Shown in pieces: positions 19,235-27,384 of a stretch of 64,000 bases of DNA. Source of the DNA: Ignavibacteria bacterium RIFOXYB12_FULL_35_14 (lineage in GTDB: Bacteria > Bacteroidota > Ignavibacteria > Ignavibacteriales > Ignavibacteriaceae); contig MHAR01000008.1 in NCBI GenBank assembly GCA_001803045.1, positions 54,877 to 118,876 of the forward strand, written 5' to 3'. Numbering within the stretch: position 1 is the first letter of the stretch; each line of letters starts with the position of its first letter. The notes beneath the pieces were generated by a model. That model saw nothing but the letters and a program-made list of their open reading frames with translations, did no database searches and was not told where the DNA came from. The position numbers and the translations under genes are program-made.

Positions 19235-20155
19235 ATGAAAAAGAATCTTTACGTAATATTTCTAAGCATTACATTTTCAGTAATTCTTTGGGTTTCAGTT
19301 TCACTCTCAAATGATTATAGCACAAATCTGCAATTACCAATTAAGTTTATCAATTTGCCCGAGGGATATGTACCGGTTTCACCTTCTTCAGATAAAATCA
19401 ACGTTAAGGTGAGAGGCAAAGGATGGAATCTCCTCACAACTAAGATTACTTCCCAAAATGATTATAATGTTGACGCCGGGAATGAACTTAAGAAAAAACA
19501 AATATTAAACCTCCAATCTTTTGCGGCGGATAACACCTGGTTGACTTCTAAACTCCAAATATTGGAAATTACTCCGGACACGATTTCATTTTCATTTGAA
19601 AAAATTGGTTATAATAAACTGAAGATAGTTCCCCATCTTCAATTGGAGTTTAAAACAGGTTATAGCTTAGTATCCGATGTTATTGTTATGCCTGAATCAA
19701 CCGTTGTATCAGGTCCAATTCAAAAAGTTAGTGCTTTGGTTGATATTCCTACTGAGCTTCTTCATATCAAAGATTTGAGTGACAAAATTGAAAAGATAGT
19801 TGAACTTAAAAATATACCCGGGCTGAATTATGAAGACCAATCAGCCACTGTAATTTTAAATGTTCAGAGAATTGTTGAGAAATCCTTTGATGAAATAAAT
19901 GTTAGAGTTATTGATATTCCTGCTGATAGAGATGTTATCTTACTGCCAAATAAAATAAATATTTTGCTGAGAGGTGGTATTGATGTTCTCGGGAAGCTAG
20001 ATAAAACTAAAATTGCGGCAGTGGTTAATTACCGTGATGTTGTACTCGATACGATTGGTAATGTCACCCCGAGGTTGATCATTCCTGATAATACCAAATT
20101 GGTTTACATCAAACCCGAAAATTTGAAATACGTCATAAAAAAATTCAATAAATAA
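19235..20155 (+). CDS. YbbR-domain membrane-anchored protein
   Basis: A 306-residue protein with an N-terminal membrane anchor (NLYVIFLSITFSVILWVSVS) and repeated beta-rich YbbR-like modules outside the membrane (LPIKFINLPEGYVPVSPSSD near residue 32, LQLEFKTGYSLVSDVIVMP near 135, FDEINVRVIDIPADRDVILL near 220). In other bacteria YbbR/CdaR proteins regulate the diadenylate cyclase CdaA, usually from an adjacent gene. No cyclase gene is visible here: the upstream neighbour is the BMC-domain gene and tmk follows 13 bases later. Its role is therefore inferred only from the domain. Confidence 0.75.
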   Translation: MKKNLYVIFLSITFSVILWVSVSLSNDYSTNLQLPIKFINLPEGYVPVSPSSDKINVKVRGKGWNLLTTKITSQNDYNVDAGNELKKKQILNLQSFAADNTWLTSKLQILEITPDTISFSFEKIGYNKLKIVPHLQLEFKTGYSLVSDVIVMPESTVVSGPIQKVSALVDIPTELLHIKDLSDKIEKIVELKNIPGLNYEDQSATVILNVQRIVEKSFDEINVRVIDIPADRDVILLPNKINILLRGGIDVLGKLDKTKIAAVVNYRDVVLDTIGNVTPRLIIPDNTKLVYIKPENLKYVIKKFNK

Positions 20156-20168
20156 AAAGTGAAAATTA

Positions 20169-20783
20169 ATGTTCATTACTTTTGAGGGAATAGATTTTTG
20201 CGGGAAATCAACCCAAGTTGAACTTCTGAGAAAATATTTAACAGATAGGAAGAAGATAGTAGAAATTATACGTGAGCCCGGCGGAACAACAATATCTGAA
20301 ATGGTTCGCTCTGTTTTACTGGATAAGGTTCACGAAAATATGTGCAGCGAAACCGAAATATTTCTCTTCTCTGCAAGCAGAGCGCAGTTGGTTAGAGAAA
20401 AAATTCGGCCATATCTAATGAAAGGATATTATGTAATTTCTGATCGGTTTCATGATTCATCTACGGCTTATCAAGGTTTTGGAAGAGGACTTTCTGTTGA
20501 TGCCATAATCAACATTCATAACTTAGCAATTGGTGAAACGATTCCGGACATAACTTTTTTTATCGATATTCCGGTTGGAGAAGCCGAAAATAGAAAGCGG
20601 CAAAAGCTGCATCATGAATTAGACAGAATCGAGGTATCTGAGAGAGATTTTTTTGAAAAAGTCAGGAATGGTTATTTATATCTTTCAAAAGATAAACGGT
20701 TTAGAAAAATAGATGGTATGCAATCAATCGAAGCAATTCACAACCATATTATTAGAGAAATTGAATTATTAGAAAAAAGGTAA
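20169..20783 (+). CDS. tmk: Thymidylate kinase
   Basis: Tmk phosphorylates dTMP to dTDP for DNA synthesis. The 204-residue protein has the P-loop FEGIDFCGKSTQ at the N-terminus, the substrate-binding REPGGTTISE near residue 37, and SDRFHDSSTAYQGFGRGL near 94. The P-loop has Phe-Cys where many homologues have Gly-Ala or Gly-Ser, which is tolerated within the GxxxxGKST consensus. It lies 13 bases after the YbbR gene and 5 bases before the processing protease, so these genes are probably one transcript. Confidence 0.95.
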   Translation: MFITFEGIDFCGKSTQVELLRKYLTDRKKIVEIIREPGGTTISEMVRSVLLDKVHENMCSETEIFLFSASRAQLVREKIRPYLMKGYYVISDRFHDSSTAYQGFGRGLSVDAIINIHNLAIGETIPDITFFIDIPVGEAENRKRQKLHHELDRIEVSERDFFEKVRNGYLYLSKDKRFRKIDGMQSIEAIHNHIIREIELLEKR

Positions 20784-20788
20784 TTGAC

Positions 20789-22444
20789 ATGAAATATCTT
20801 AAGTGGCAGCGGATTTTATTTTCATTTTTAGTTCTGATTTTTTTCTGCGGATTCTTCCCGGGGAACGATGATATTTATTTTGAAATATCACGCAATATCG
20901 ATCTATTTGGAAAAGTGTACAAAGAAATCTCCTTTAATTACGTAGATGAAATTGATCCTAAAGAATTTATACAGGCAGGAATAACAGGTATGTTAAAAAC
21001 TTTGGATCCGTATACAATTTTTATTGATGAAAACAGAAAAGATGAGATCGATCTAATTACAAATGGAAAATATGGCGGAGTCGGAATTTCAATTGGTGTA
21101 AGAGGTGATAATGTTACGATCATAGAAATTCTTGATGGTTACTCTGCACAAAGGCAAGGATTGAGAATTGGCGATGTTCTGATTGAGGCGGGTGGAAAAA
21201 AAGTCAGCAGTCAGAACGTCGACGATGTTTCATCACTTGTTAAAGGTGAACCTGGAACAATGGTTAAACTAAAAATTGTAAGAAATGAGAATAAAGACAC
21301 GATTGATTTTAACCTTGTACGCGAGGAAGTGATAATTAAGAACCTGACATTTTATGGTTTTTACCCTGAGAATACCAGCAATGTATATATCAAGCTTTCA
21401 AACTTCAGCCGTTCTGCTGGTGACGAGTTGAAAAAAGCATTAAAAGAATTACGCTCACAGAAAGAAATAAAGTCTATTATACTCGATTTAAGAGGAAACC
21501 CGGGAGGATTGCTTGATGTTGCTGTTGATATTTGCGATAAGTTTTTAAATAAGGAACTTTTAATAGTTACAACTAGAGGACGAGATGATGCGAGTGAAAA
21601 AAAATACTACTCGGTGCAGGAACCGATGTTTGGTGATGGGAAACTCGTGGTTCTCGTTAATGAGGGTTCAGCATCTGCATCCGAAATTTTAGCCGGTGCA
21701 ATTCAAGATCATGATAGGGGAATAATACTTGGGACAAAAACTTTTGGTAAAGGATTGGTCCAGACAATAACTCCGCTTAATTTTAACACATCACTAAAGA
21801 TTACAACGGCAAAATATTACACCCCCAGCGGTAGAAGCATTCAAAAAATTGATTATTCAAAAAAGAATAAAGTCTTTACCGGGGGTGATTCCATTACCAC
21901 AAGTAAGTTTCTCACAGATAATGAGAGAACAGTTTTCAGCGGTGGAGGAATTACTCCCGATTCAATTGTTAACTTTGAAATTGAAGGTGAAATAACAAGA
22001 GATTTATTAGCTAAGGGTTTATTTTTTCAGTTTGCCGATCATTTTTACTATGCTAACTCAGCAATCAAATTCAACGATCTAAATGATGAAAAACTATACA
22101 ACGAATTTAAAAATTATCTTGTGCAGCAAAAATACACTTATCATTCTGAATCGGAACATGAACTTGATAAGTTGATTAAAGAAGTTGATAAGAAAAAGCT
22201 TGGTGATAATTTATCTTCCGACTTGAAAAAGATTAAAACTCAATTCGAGATGTTAGGAATAAATGAGTTATCGACTTTTAAAGCAGAAGTTATTCGTGAG
22301 ATTAGAGAAGAAGTTGCTTCAAGATATCTTGGAAGTGAAGGAAGAGCTCGAGAATTTTTAAATAATGATAAACAATTAAAAGCTGCATTGGATCTGATCA
22401 GTACCTCTAATTATCAAAAATTATTGGGGTCTAAAAATAATTAA
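20789..22444 (+). CDS. ctp: C-terminal processing peptidase (S41), exported
   Basis: A 551-residue periplasmic serine protease of the S41 CtpA/Prc family, which trims exported proteins from their C-termini. It has an N-terminal signal or anchor segment (ILFSFLVLIFFCGFFPG), a PDZ domain beginning around GGVGISIGVRGDNVTI and continuing through GLRIGDVLIEAGGKKV, and the S41 core with LDLRGNPGGLLD. The catalytic Ser lies in NEGSASASEILAGAIQDHD and the Lys in GTKTFGKGLVQT. A long helical C-terminal extension (about 420-551) follows the protease core. It sits 5 bases after tmk and 12 before glcD. Confidence 0.93.
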   Translation: MKYLKWQRILFSFLVLIFFCGFFPGNDDIYFEISRNIDLFGKVYKEISFNYVDEIDPKEFIQAGITGMLKTLDPYTIFIDENRKDEIDLITNGKYGGVGISIGVRGDNVTIIEILDGYSAQRQGLRIGDVLIEAGGKKVSSQNVDDVSSLVKGEPGTMVKLKIVRNENKDTIDFNLVREEVIIKNLTFYGFYPENTSNVYIKLSNFSRSAGDELKKALKELRSQKEIKSIILDLRGNPGGLLDVAVDICDKFLNKELLIVTTRGRDDASEKKYYSVQEPMFGDGKLVVLVNEGSASASEILAGAIQDHDRGIILGTKTFGKGLVQTITPLNFNTSLKITTAKYYTPSGRSIQKIDYSKKNKVFTGGDSITTSKFLTDNERTVFSGGGITPDSIVNFEIEGEITRDLLAKGLFFQFADHFYYANSAIKFNDLNDEKLYNEFKNYLVQQKYTYHSESEHELDKLIKEVDKKKLGDNLSSDLKKIKTQFEMLGINELSTFKAEVIREIREEVASRYLGSEGRAREFLNNDKQLKAALDLISTSNYQKLLGSKNN

Positions 22445-22456
22445 ACCGAGCTTTAC

Positions 22457-23896
22457 ATGAACTCGTCTATTAAGGAAAATATCAGAAAGATAGTTGGTGC
22501 AAATAATTTTCTTGATTCACCTGAAGATAAATTATGCTACTCCTATGATGGTACACCCATTTTTCAGCAGCTTCCTGAAGCAGTAGTTTTTCCTGATAAT
22601 GAAGAGCAAATCTGTGAAATAGTTAAGTTCGCCAATCAAGAAAGATTTAATATTGTTCCCCGTGGAGCCGGTACAGGCTTAAGCGGTGGATCAATTCCTG
22701 TTGAGAATTCATTGGTAATTGTGATGACCCGCTGGAATAAGATATTAGAAATTGATTCAAAAAATCTTACAGCAACTGTACAACCTGGAGTAATAACCTC
22801 ACAGCTTCAAAAGGAGGTTGAAAAAATAGGATTGTTTTATCCTCCGGATCCTGGAAGTCAGAATGTTTGCACAATTGGGGGAAATGTAGCAAACAACGCT
22901 GGAGGTTTGCGTGGTTTAAAGTATGGCGTAACCAAGAATTATGTTCTTGGAACTGAGATGATCCTTCCAAATGGAGAGCTTCTTAAAACCGGTGGGAAAA
23001 ATATGAAAGACGTTGCGGGCTATAACTTAAGGGATTTTATTGTCGGCAGCGAAGGGACGCTCGGAATCATAACTAAAATTTTGTTAAAACTGATCCCATA
23101 TCCTTCATCGGCTATTACTCTTCTCGCTTACTTTGATAAATTAGGCGACAGTGCGAACTCGGTTTCAGAAATAATTGCCGCACACGTAACTCCATCGATG
23201 ATGGAGTTTCTCGATAACACAACTTTAAATTGTATTGAAGATTATACGCATATCGGATTGCCGAGACAAAGCGAAGCAATTCTTTTAATAGAAGTTGATG
23301 GAAGAGGCAGCATTGTTCATGAAGATGCTGAAACCGTTAAGAATATTCTAAAGAAAAATAATGCATCTTTAGTTAAAGTGGCAGACAATGCAGAAGAAGC
23401 ATTAAAATTAAAAACTGCACGACGAAGTGCTTTTAGTGCGTTGGCTAGAAGACGCCCTACAACAATTCTTGAAGATGCAACCGTTCCTCGCAGTGAATTA
23501 CCAATAATGATAGAGAAAGTGGCTGAAGCTGCTAAAAAGTTTAATCTTACGTTTGGAAATTTTGGGCATGCTGGTGATGGAAACCTTCATCCTACTTGTC
23601 TGACTGACGAAAGAGACAATCAGGAAATTAACCGCGCACACAAAGCATTTGAATTTATTTTTAATGAAGCGATAAAGCTTGGTGGAACAATCACCGGCGA
23701 ACATGGAACAGGCTTATCCAAAAAACAATTTCTCGAATTAGTTGCCGGTGCACCGGGAGTTGATATGATGATGAAGATAAAATCTGTAATTGATGAGAAT
23801 AACATAATGAATCCGGGGAAAATCTTCTCCATCTCTCCAAGGTGCGAAGGAACGATGCCAAGAAAAAGGGAAGCAATAAAGGATTATAGCTATTAA
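22457..23896 (+). CDS. glcD: FAD-linked oxidase, GlcD-like
   Basis: A 479-residue flavoprotein of the FAD-linked 2-hydroxyacid dehydrogenase family (glycolate oxidase subunit D or D-lactate dehydrogenase). The FAD-binding PCMH domain shows VPRGAGTGLSGGSIPVEN near residue 75 and CTIGGNVANNAGGLRGLKYG near 140. The C-terminal cap domain shows NFGHAGDGNLHPTCL near 365 and GGTITGEHGTGLSKKQFL near 413. The Fe-S partner gene glcF follows after 100 bases, supporting a GlcD-GlcF type complex feeding electrons to the quinone pool. Sequence does not decide between glycolate, D-lactate and other hydroxyacids. Confidence 0.88.
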   Translation: MNSSIKENIRKIVGANNFLDSPEDKLCYSYDGTPIFQQLPEAVVFPDNEEQICEIVKFANQERFNIVPRGAGTGLSGGSIPVENSLVIVMTRWNKILEIDSKNLTATVQPGVITSQLQKEVEKIGLFYPPDPGSQNVCTIGGNVANNAGGLRGLKYGVTKNYVLGTEMILPNGELLKTGGKNMKDVAGYNLRDFIVGSEGTLGIITKILLKLIPYPSSAITLLAYFDKLGDSANSVSEIIAAHVTPSMMEFLDNTTLNCIEDYTHIGLPRQSEAILLIEVDGRGSIVHEDAETVKNILKKNNASLVKVADNAEEALKLKTARRSAFSALARRRPTTILEDATVPRSELPIMIEKVAEAAKKFNLTFGNFGHAGDGNLHPTCLTDERDNQEINRAHKAFEFIFNEAIKLGGTITGEHGTGLSKKQFLELVAGAPGVDMMMKIKSVIDENNIMNPGKIFSISPRCEGTMPRKREAIKDYSY

Positions 23897-23907
23897 AACC
23901 AAAATTA

Positions 23908-23956
23908 CAAACCCAGTTCCTTAATATCGGATTAGGATCGAGAGGAACTGGGTTTG
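23908..23956 (+). terminator. Stem-loop between glcD and glcF, terminator-like
   Basis: The arms CAAACCCAGTTCCT (23908-23921) and AGGAACTGGGTTTG (23943-23956) pair perfectly over 14 bases around a 21-base loop. The right arm ends in a T-rich stretch (GGGTTTGTTTG). It lies in the 100-base gap between two genes expected to work together, so it may be a terminator, an attenuator that lowers glcF expression, or a repeat. Confidence 0.55.
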
Positions 23957-23996
23957 TTTGTAAAAATAAAACACGGGAACGATACTACGATCTTCG

Positions 23997-25295
23997 ATGA
24001 ATAAAAACTATCAACCCAACACCCGACTCTTAGGCGTCTTACCAAGTGATGATGTACTCCAGCAGTGCATACATTGCGGGATGTGCCTTGCTGTTTGCCC
24101 AACTTACGACATGACTAAGAATGAAAGATCATCACCGAGAGGAAGAATAAAGATGATAAAATCGGTGGCTCGTGGTGAAATGGAGATAACAAACTTATTT
24201 GCTGATGAGATGAACTTTTGTTTGGATTGCCAAGCGTGCGAGACTGCCTGCCCAGCGGGAGTAAAATATGGTTCAATGGTTGAAGCCGCAAGAGTCGAAG
24301 TTAATAACACAGGCTACAGATCTTCTCTTTACAGATTAATTAAAAAACTTTCTCTGAAAGTAATTGTCGGATCAAAATTTAACCTGAAATTCGTTTCAAG
24401 ATTACTCCGAATTTATCAGAATTCATTTATCAGAAAACTACTTCATAAATCTGGAGTGATGAAAATTATATCTGCTGATCTTGAAGAAATTGATAAACTT
24501 TCTCCCACAGTTTCAAAGCAATTTAGCGATGATATTATTCCAGAAATAACTATGGCAAAAGGAGAAGTAAAATACAAAACCGCCTTTCTCTCCGGCTGCT
24601 TGATGAATGTAATGTTTGCAGAGATAAATAAAGATACCGTAGACGTTCTTCAATCTTGCAGTTGTGAGGTGTTTACTCCCAAGGATCAAATATGCTGCGG
24701 TTCACTTCAGGCTCACAACGGAGATTTTGATACAACAAAAAAATTGGCCAAACACACGATTGATGTGTTTTCCAATTACCAGTTTGATTTCATGATTTCA
24801 AACTCTGCAGGCTGCGGTGCTTTTATGAAAGAATACGCACATATTCTTAGTGATGATGTTCAGTATGCAGAACGAGCAAAAAATTTTTCGAAGAGAGTGA
24901 AAGATATTTCCGAATTCCTAATCGAAACGAATATTCCTCAAAACATGAAATCATTAGCAGAAAGCATAACCTATCACGATGCATGTCATCTTGCACACAC
25001 TCAAAAAATAACAGAGCAGCCGCGAAATATTCTCAAAGCAATTCCTGGTACAAAGTACACTGAATTGGAAGAAGCATCCTGGTGCTGCGGTAGTGCGGGA
25101 ATTTATAACATTGTTCATTACAAAGAGTCGATGGTGATCCTTGAACGTAAAATAGAGAATATCAGAAAGACAAATGCTAAAATCGTACTTACCGGAAATC
25201 CTGGATGTTTAGCGCAACTTTGTTACGGTGCAAAAAAGTTTAATGTGAATGTTGAAGTAATGCATCCAGTGAGTTTTATTCGGCGTGCACTTTAG
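23997..25295 (+). CDS. glcF: Fe-S oxidoreductase, GlcF-like
   Basis: A 432-residue iron-sulfur partner of GlcD. Two ferredoxin-type 4Fe-4S motifs lie at the N-terminus (CIHCGMCLAVCPTYD near residue 22 and CLDCQACETACPAG near 75). Two CCG cysteine-rich domains follow: GCLMNVMF ... QICCGSLQAHNG ... NSAGCGAF, and YHDACHLAH ... ASWCCGSAGIYN ... TGNPGCLAQL. These motifs typify subunits that pass electrons from a flavoprotein towards quinone. A diverged partial copy of its last 95 codons lies downstream at 25957-26258, beyond a hicBA module. Confidence 0.9.
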   Translation: MNKNYQPNTRLLGVLPSDDVLQQCIHCGMCLAVCPTYDMTKNERSSPRGRIKMIKSVARGEMEITNLFADEMNFCLDCQACETACPAGVKYGSMVEAARVEVNNTGYRSSLYRLIKKLSLKVIVGSKFNLKFVSRLLRIYQNSFIRKLLHKSGVMKIISADLEEIDKLSPTVSKQFSDDIIPEITMAKGEVKYKTAFLSGCLMNVMFAEINKDTVDVLQSCSCEVFTPKDQICCGSLQAHNGDFDTTKKLAKHTIDVFSNYQFDFMISNSAGCGAFMKEYAHILSDDVQYAERAKNFSKRVKDISEFLIETNIPQNMKSLAESITYHDACHLAHTQKITEQPRNILKAIPGTKYTELEEASWCCGSAGIYNIVHYKESMVILERKIENIRKTNAKIVLTGNPGCLAQLCYGAKKFNVNVEVMHPVSFIRRAL

Positions 25296-25308
25296 GAATT
25301 TTTAATCT

Positions 25309-25336
25309 GGGCTGTCATGAACCAGTTCATGACAGC
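25309..25336. repeat. 28-bp palindromic repeat, copy a
   Basis: The sequence GGGCTGTCATGAACC followed by AGTTCATGACAGC forms a hairpin (GCTGTCATGAAC pairs with GTTCATGACAGC). It lies 13 bases after glcF. Two further copies are at 25919 and 26299, all within about 1 kb. It may also act as a transcript end for glcF. Confidence 0.8.
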
Positions 25337-25423
25337 ATTTAATTATAGTTTGAATATCTGCTGATCATTGTATATTTTTTCATAGAGGAATACTTGTCAA
25401 CATATTAAAAATTTGGAAAAAAG

Positions 25424-25654
25424 ATGGAACGAATTATAAGAGTTCATATAGAAAAGCTTCCTGAGAACTTATATCTCGCAACTTCTGAGGATATTCAGGG
25501 ATTAGTTGCGCAAGGGAGAACAGTTACTGAAACGCTTGAGATTGCGAGAGACGTTTGCCGCAAGCTTCTTGAAGCCCGGGCAGAAAACAATGATGCAATA
25601 CGGCTTGAACCGATTGCTGAATCGTTTGATTATCCATTGATTGTTGCATCCTGA
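25424..25654 (+). CDS. hicB: HicB-family antitoxin (DUF1902-like)
   Basis: A 76-residue protein with the partial RNase H-like fold of HicB antitoxins: VHIEKLPENLYLATSEDIQG, then GLVAQGRTVTETLEIARDVC. The short C-terminal part ends in DYPLIVAS. HicB normally binds and silences the HicA RNA-cleaving toxin and represses their shared promoter. The hicA reading frame starts one base after its stop codon (25656), the usual tight spacing, but hicA carries a premature stop. If the toxin is dead, HicB is an orphan antitoxin. The gene order (antitoxin first) is one of two known for this family. Confidence 0.82.
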   Translation: MERIIRVHIEKLPENLYLATSEDIQGLVAQGRTVTETLEIARDVCRKLLEARAENNDAIRLEPIAESFDYPLIVAS

Positions 25655-25655
25655 T

Positions 25656-25880
25656 ATGACACGGCTTGCCGGATTCAAATACCGCGAAATAACAAAACGG
25701 CTTCGTAAGTTTGGCTTTAGATTTCATCGCTAAGCTGCCGGAAGTCATGAAATTTGGTATAACCCCGAAACTCGTCGCTACACAACAATTCCCAATCATA
25801 CCGGCGATATGCCTGAAGGGACACTGCGAGCAATCTTGAAGCAGGGAGGTATCACACCTGATGAATTTCTTTCAGCTTAA
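25656..25880 (+). pseudogene. hicA: HicA toxin gene with in-frame stop
   Basis: The frame from ATG 25656 to TAA 25878-25880 encodes a 74-codon HicA-like protein interrupted by TAA at codon 26 (25731-25733). Before the stop it reads MTRLAGFKYREITKRLRKFG and on to FHR. After the stop it continues AAGSHEIWYNPETRRYTTIP, then NHTGDMPEGTLRAIL and GITPDEFLSA. HicA proteins usually have RQ-x-x-GSHEIW here, so the stop sits exactly at the conserved Gln codon, consistent with one C-to-T change (CAA to TAA). The catalytic His (GSH) lies after the stop, so the short product should be inactive. No ATG closely follows the stop, so internal restart is unlikely. Confidence 0.85.
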
Positions 25881-25918
25881 TATAATTTTGTTAATACTAT
25901 AGAAAAGATTTCCGTTAT

Positions 25919-25946
25919 GGGCTGTCATGAACCATTTAATGACGGC
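25919..25946. repeat. 28-bp palindromic repeat, copy b
   Basis: GGGCTGTCATGAACC continuing into ATTTAATGACGGC, a slightly degraded copy of the palindromes at 25309 and 26299. It lies between the broken hicA and the glcF fragment, so copies a and b bracket hicBA. The ATG at 25917 that could open the glcF fragment overlaps its left edge. Confidence 0.75.
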
Positions 25947-25956
25947 GATCATGGCT

Positions 25957-26258
25957 TCCAGACAATAACAGAGCAGCCGAGAAAAATTCTTATATCCATT
26001 CCCGGGACAAATTACACTGAATTAGAAGAAGCATCATGGTGCTGTGGAAGTGCGGGAATTTATAACATTGTTCATTATGAAGAATCTATGGTAATTCTTG
26101 AGAGAAAAATGGCGAAAATTAGAAAGGCAAATGCAAAAGTTGTTTTAACAGGAAATCCCGGCTGCTTAACCCAACTCCGCTATGGAGCGAAGAAATTTAA
26201 TGTTGAAGTAGAAGTAATGCATCCGATAAGTCTTATAAAAAAGTCGTTGGGTTTATAA
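25957..26258 (+). pseudogene. Diverged 3' fragment of a glcF paralogue
   Basis: From ITEQPRKILISIPG to the C-terminus this matches residues about 338-432 of the intact GlcF upstream, including ASWCCGSAGIYNIVHY and TGNPGCLTQLRYGAKKFNV. It holds only the last part of the second CCG domain and lacks all ferredoxin motifs, so it cannot replace GlcF. The frame is still open (an ATG inside palindrome b at 25917 would give 113 residues). DNA differences from glcF are frequent and mostly at third codon positions. This points to a remnant of a diverged allele or paralogue that was under selection, rather than a fresh tandem duplication. Confidence 0.85.
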
Positions 26259-26298
26259 AAACTTCATAAAAATTATTCAAAACTAGCACAACATTGCT

Positions 26299-26326
26299 GG
26301 GCTGTCATGAACCATTTCATGACAGC
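26299..26326. repeat. 28-bp palindromic repeat, copy c
   Basis: GGGCTGTCATGAACC continuing into ATTTCATGACAGC. It lies 40 bases after the glcF fragment, in the same relative place that copy a occupies after intact glcF. This suggests the palindrome belonged to the glcF 3' flank in both alleles. Confidence 0.8.
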
Positions 26327-26432
26327 AATCATCTTCAGTCACGAAGTGGTTCGTGATTGCCCATGAACAAACCATGTAACCCTCTTCTTTCCTGCATTGG
26401 CAAAATATTTTAGGTATCTCACACCCAAATTT

Positions 26433-26461
26433 TTGTTTTATGACCGAATTTTATAGATTTG
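26433..26461 (+). promoter_or_regulatory. Possible Bacteroidota-type promoter before actA
   Basis: In the 288-base gap between palindrome c and actA, TTG at 26433-26435 and TAGATTTG at 26454-26461 resemble the -33 (TTTG) and -7 (TAnnTTTG) elements of Bacteroidota housekeeping promoters, with an 18-base spacer. It would give a leader of roughly 145 bases before actA. The rest of the gap is AT-rich and shows nothing else recognisable. In AT-rich DNA such matches arise by chance, so this is tentative. Confidence 0.25.
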
Positions 26462-26614
26462 TCCGTCAAAAAATGAGCAATACTCGGTTGTTAATTTCTA
26501 AGCGAAGATTTTTATCACTTCATTTTCCAAAATCATAATTTCATTAAAATTTTAGCTTTTTAAAAGATATTATTTCTATTTTTACAGCCAATTTCGTAAC
26601 TATAATTTCCATTT

Positions 26615-27184
26615 ATGAATAGTTCCTTTCTGGATTACATACTTCGAATTAAACTACCCATAGTGCTATTCGTTGCCGTTGCCTCATTCGCATTAACATA
26701 TTTTATCAGCAGACCCGAACGCGATGGAATTGGTTATGCACCTGATCAACCGATAACTTTTTCACATAAGCTGCATTCCGGTGATATGAAAATTGATTGT
26801 AAATATTGTCATATCGGAGTTGAAAAATCACGTCATGCAATGGTTCCGCAGGTAAGCACTTGTATGAATTGTCACTCAATTGCCAGAAAAGATAGACCCG
26901 AAATTATTAAGCTCACAGAATATTATAACGAAGGCAAAGCGCTTCCTTGGAAAAGAATTCACAGAGTTGCAGACTTTGCTTACTTCAATCACAGCGTTCA
27001 TGTAAATCGGGGAATCGACTGCACGGTTTGTCATGGTGATGTAGGAAGAATGGATAAGGTTCTGCAGGTAAACTCATTTACGATGGGAGCATGTTTAGAT
27101 TGTCATCGAAGCCCGCACACAAATATTCCGAATGTAACTGAGATAAATAATGGTCCGACAAATTGTTTCGCTTGTCACAGGTAA
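26615..27184 (+). CDS. actA: Alternative complex III pentaheme cytochrome c, ActA
   Basis: ActA is the membrane-anchored multiheme cytochrome of alternative complex III, which oxidises quinol and passes electrons toward cytochrome c or oxidase. The 189-residue protein has one N-terminal membrane anchor (LPIVLFVAVASFALTYFI) and exactly five CxxCH heme sites: CKYCH 62-66, CMNCH 83-87, CTVCH 136-140, CLDCH 160-164 and CFACH 184-188. It opens a co-directional cluster of respiratory genes that runs to 41425 with only short gaps or overlaps. Confidence 0.94.
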   Translation: MNSSFLDYILRIKLPIVLFVAVASFALTYFISRPERDGIGYAPDQPITFSHKLHSGDMKIDCKYCHIGVEKSRHAMVPQVSTCMNCHSIARKDRPEIIKLTEYYNEGKALPWKRIHRVADFAYFNHSVHVNRGIDCTVCHGDVGRMDKVLQVNSFTMGACLDCHRSPHTNIPNVTEINNGPTNCFACHR

Positions 27185-27201
27185 AAAATTAAAATTCAAT
27201 T

Positions 27202-27384
27202 ATGAGAATAGACAGGAAAAAATTCTTCTTATCAGCCGCAACAGGTTTTTTAGGTATAACCTTGCTAAGGAAATTTCCATTTAATGTGTTCCGAAAAAAT
27301 AGCAGATCGGAAAGCGGCAAAATACAAGTTAAGATAAATCCATCAGCAGTTAGCCGAAGCAGGAAAGAAGGTGGACATGCTTAA
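27202..27384 (+). CDS. Small Tat-like protein between actA and actB
   Basis: A 60-residue protein of unknown function. Its start, MRIDRKKFFLSAATGFLGIT, looks like a Tat-type signal: basic residues including RKKFF, then a hydrophobic stretch. The remaining 35 residues are basic and show no metal-binding motif. It begins 17 bases after actA and overlaps actB by about 8 bases, which supports real, coupled translation. It may be a small ACIII subunit or assembly factor, or a degenerate relic of an iron-sulfur subunit's Tat leader. Confidence 0.6.
   Translation: MRIDRKKFFLSAATGFLGITLLRKFPFNVFRKNSRSESGKIQVKINPSAVSRSRKEGGHA

Noticed and set aside
25309-25336. Simple intrinsic terminator only
   Set aside because: The hairpin lacks a strong U-run and recurs twice nearby, so it is listed as a repeat that may also end transcripts.
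25524-25799. A 91-codon - strand frame across hicB and hicA
   Set aside because: It is opposite to the clearly recognisable hicBA frames and has no domain of its own.
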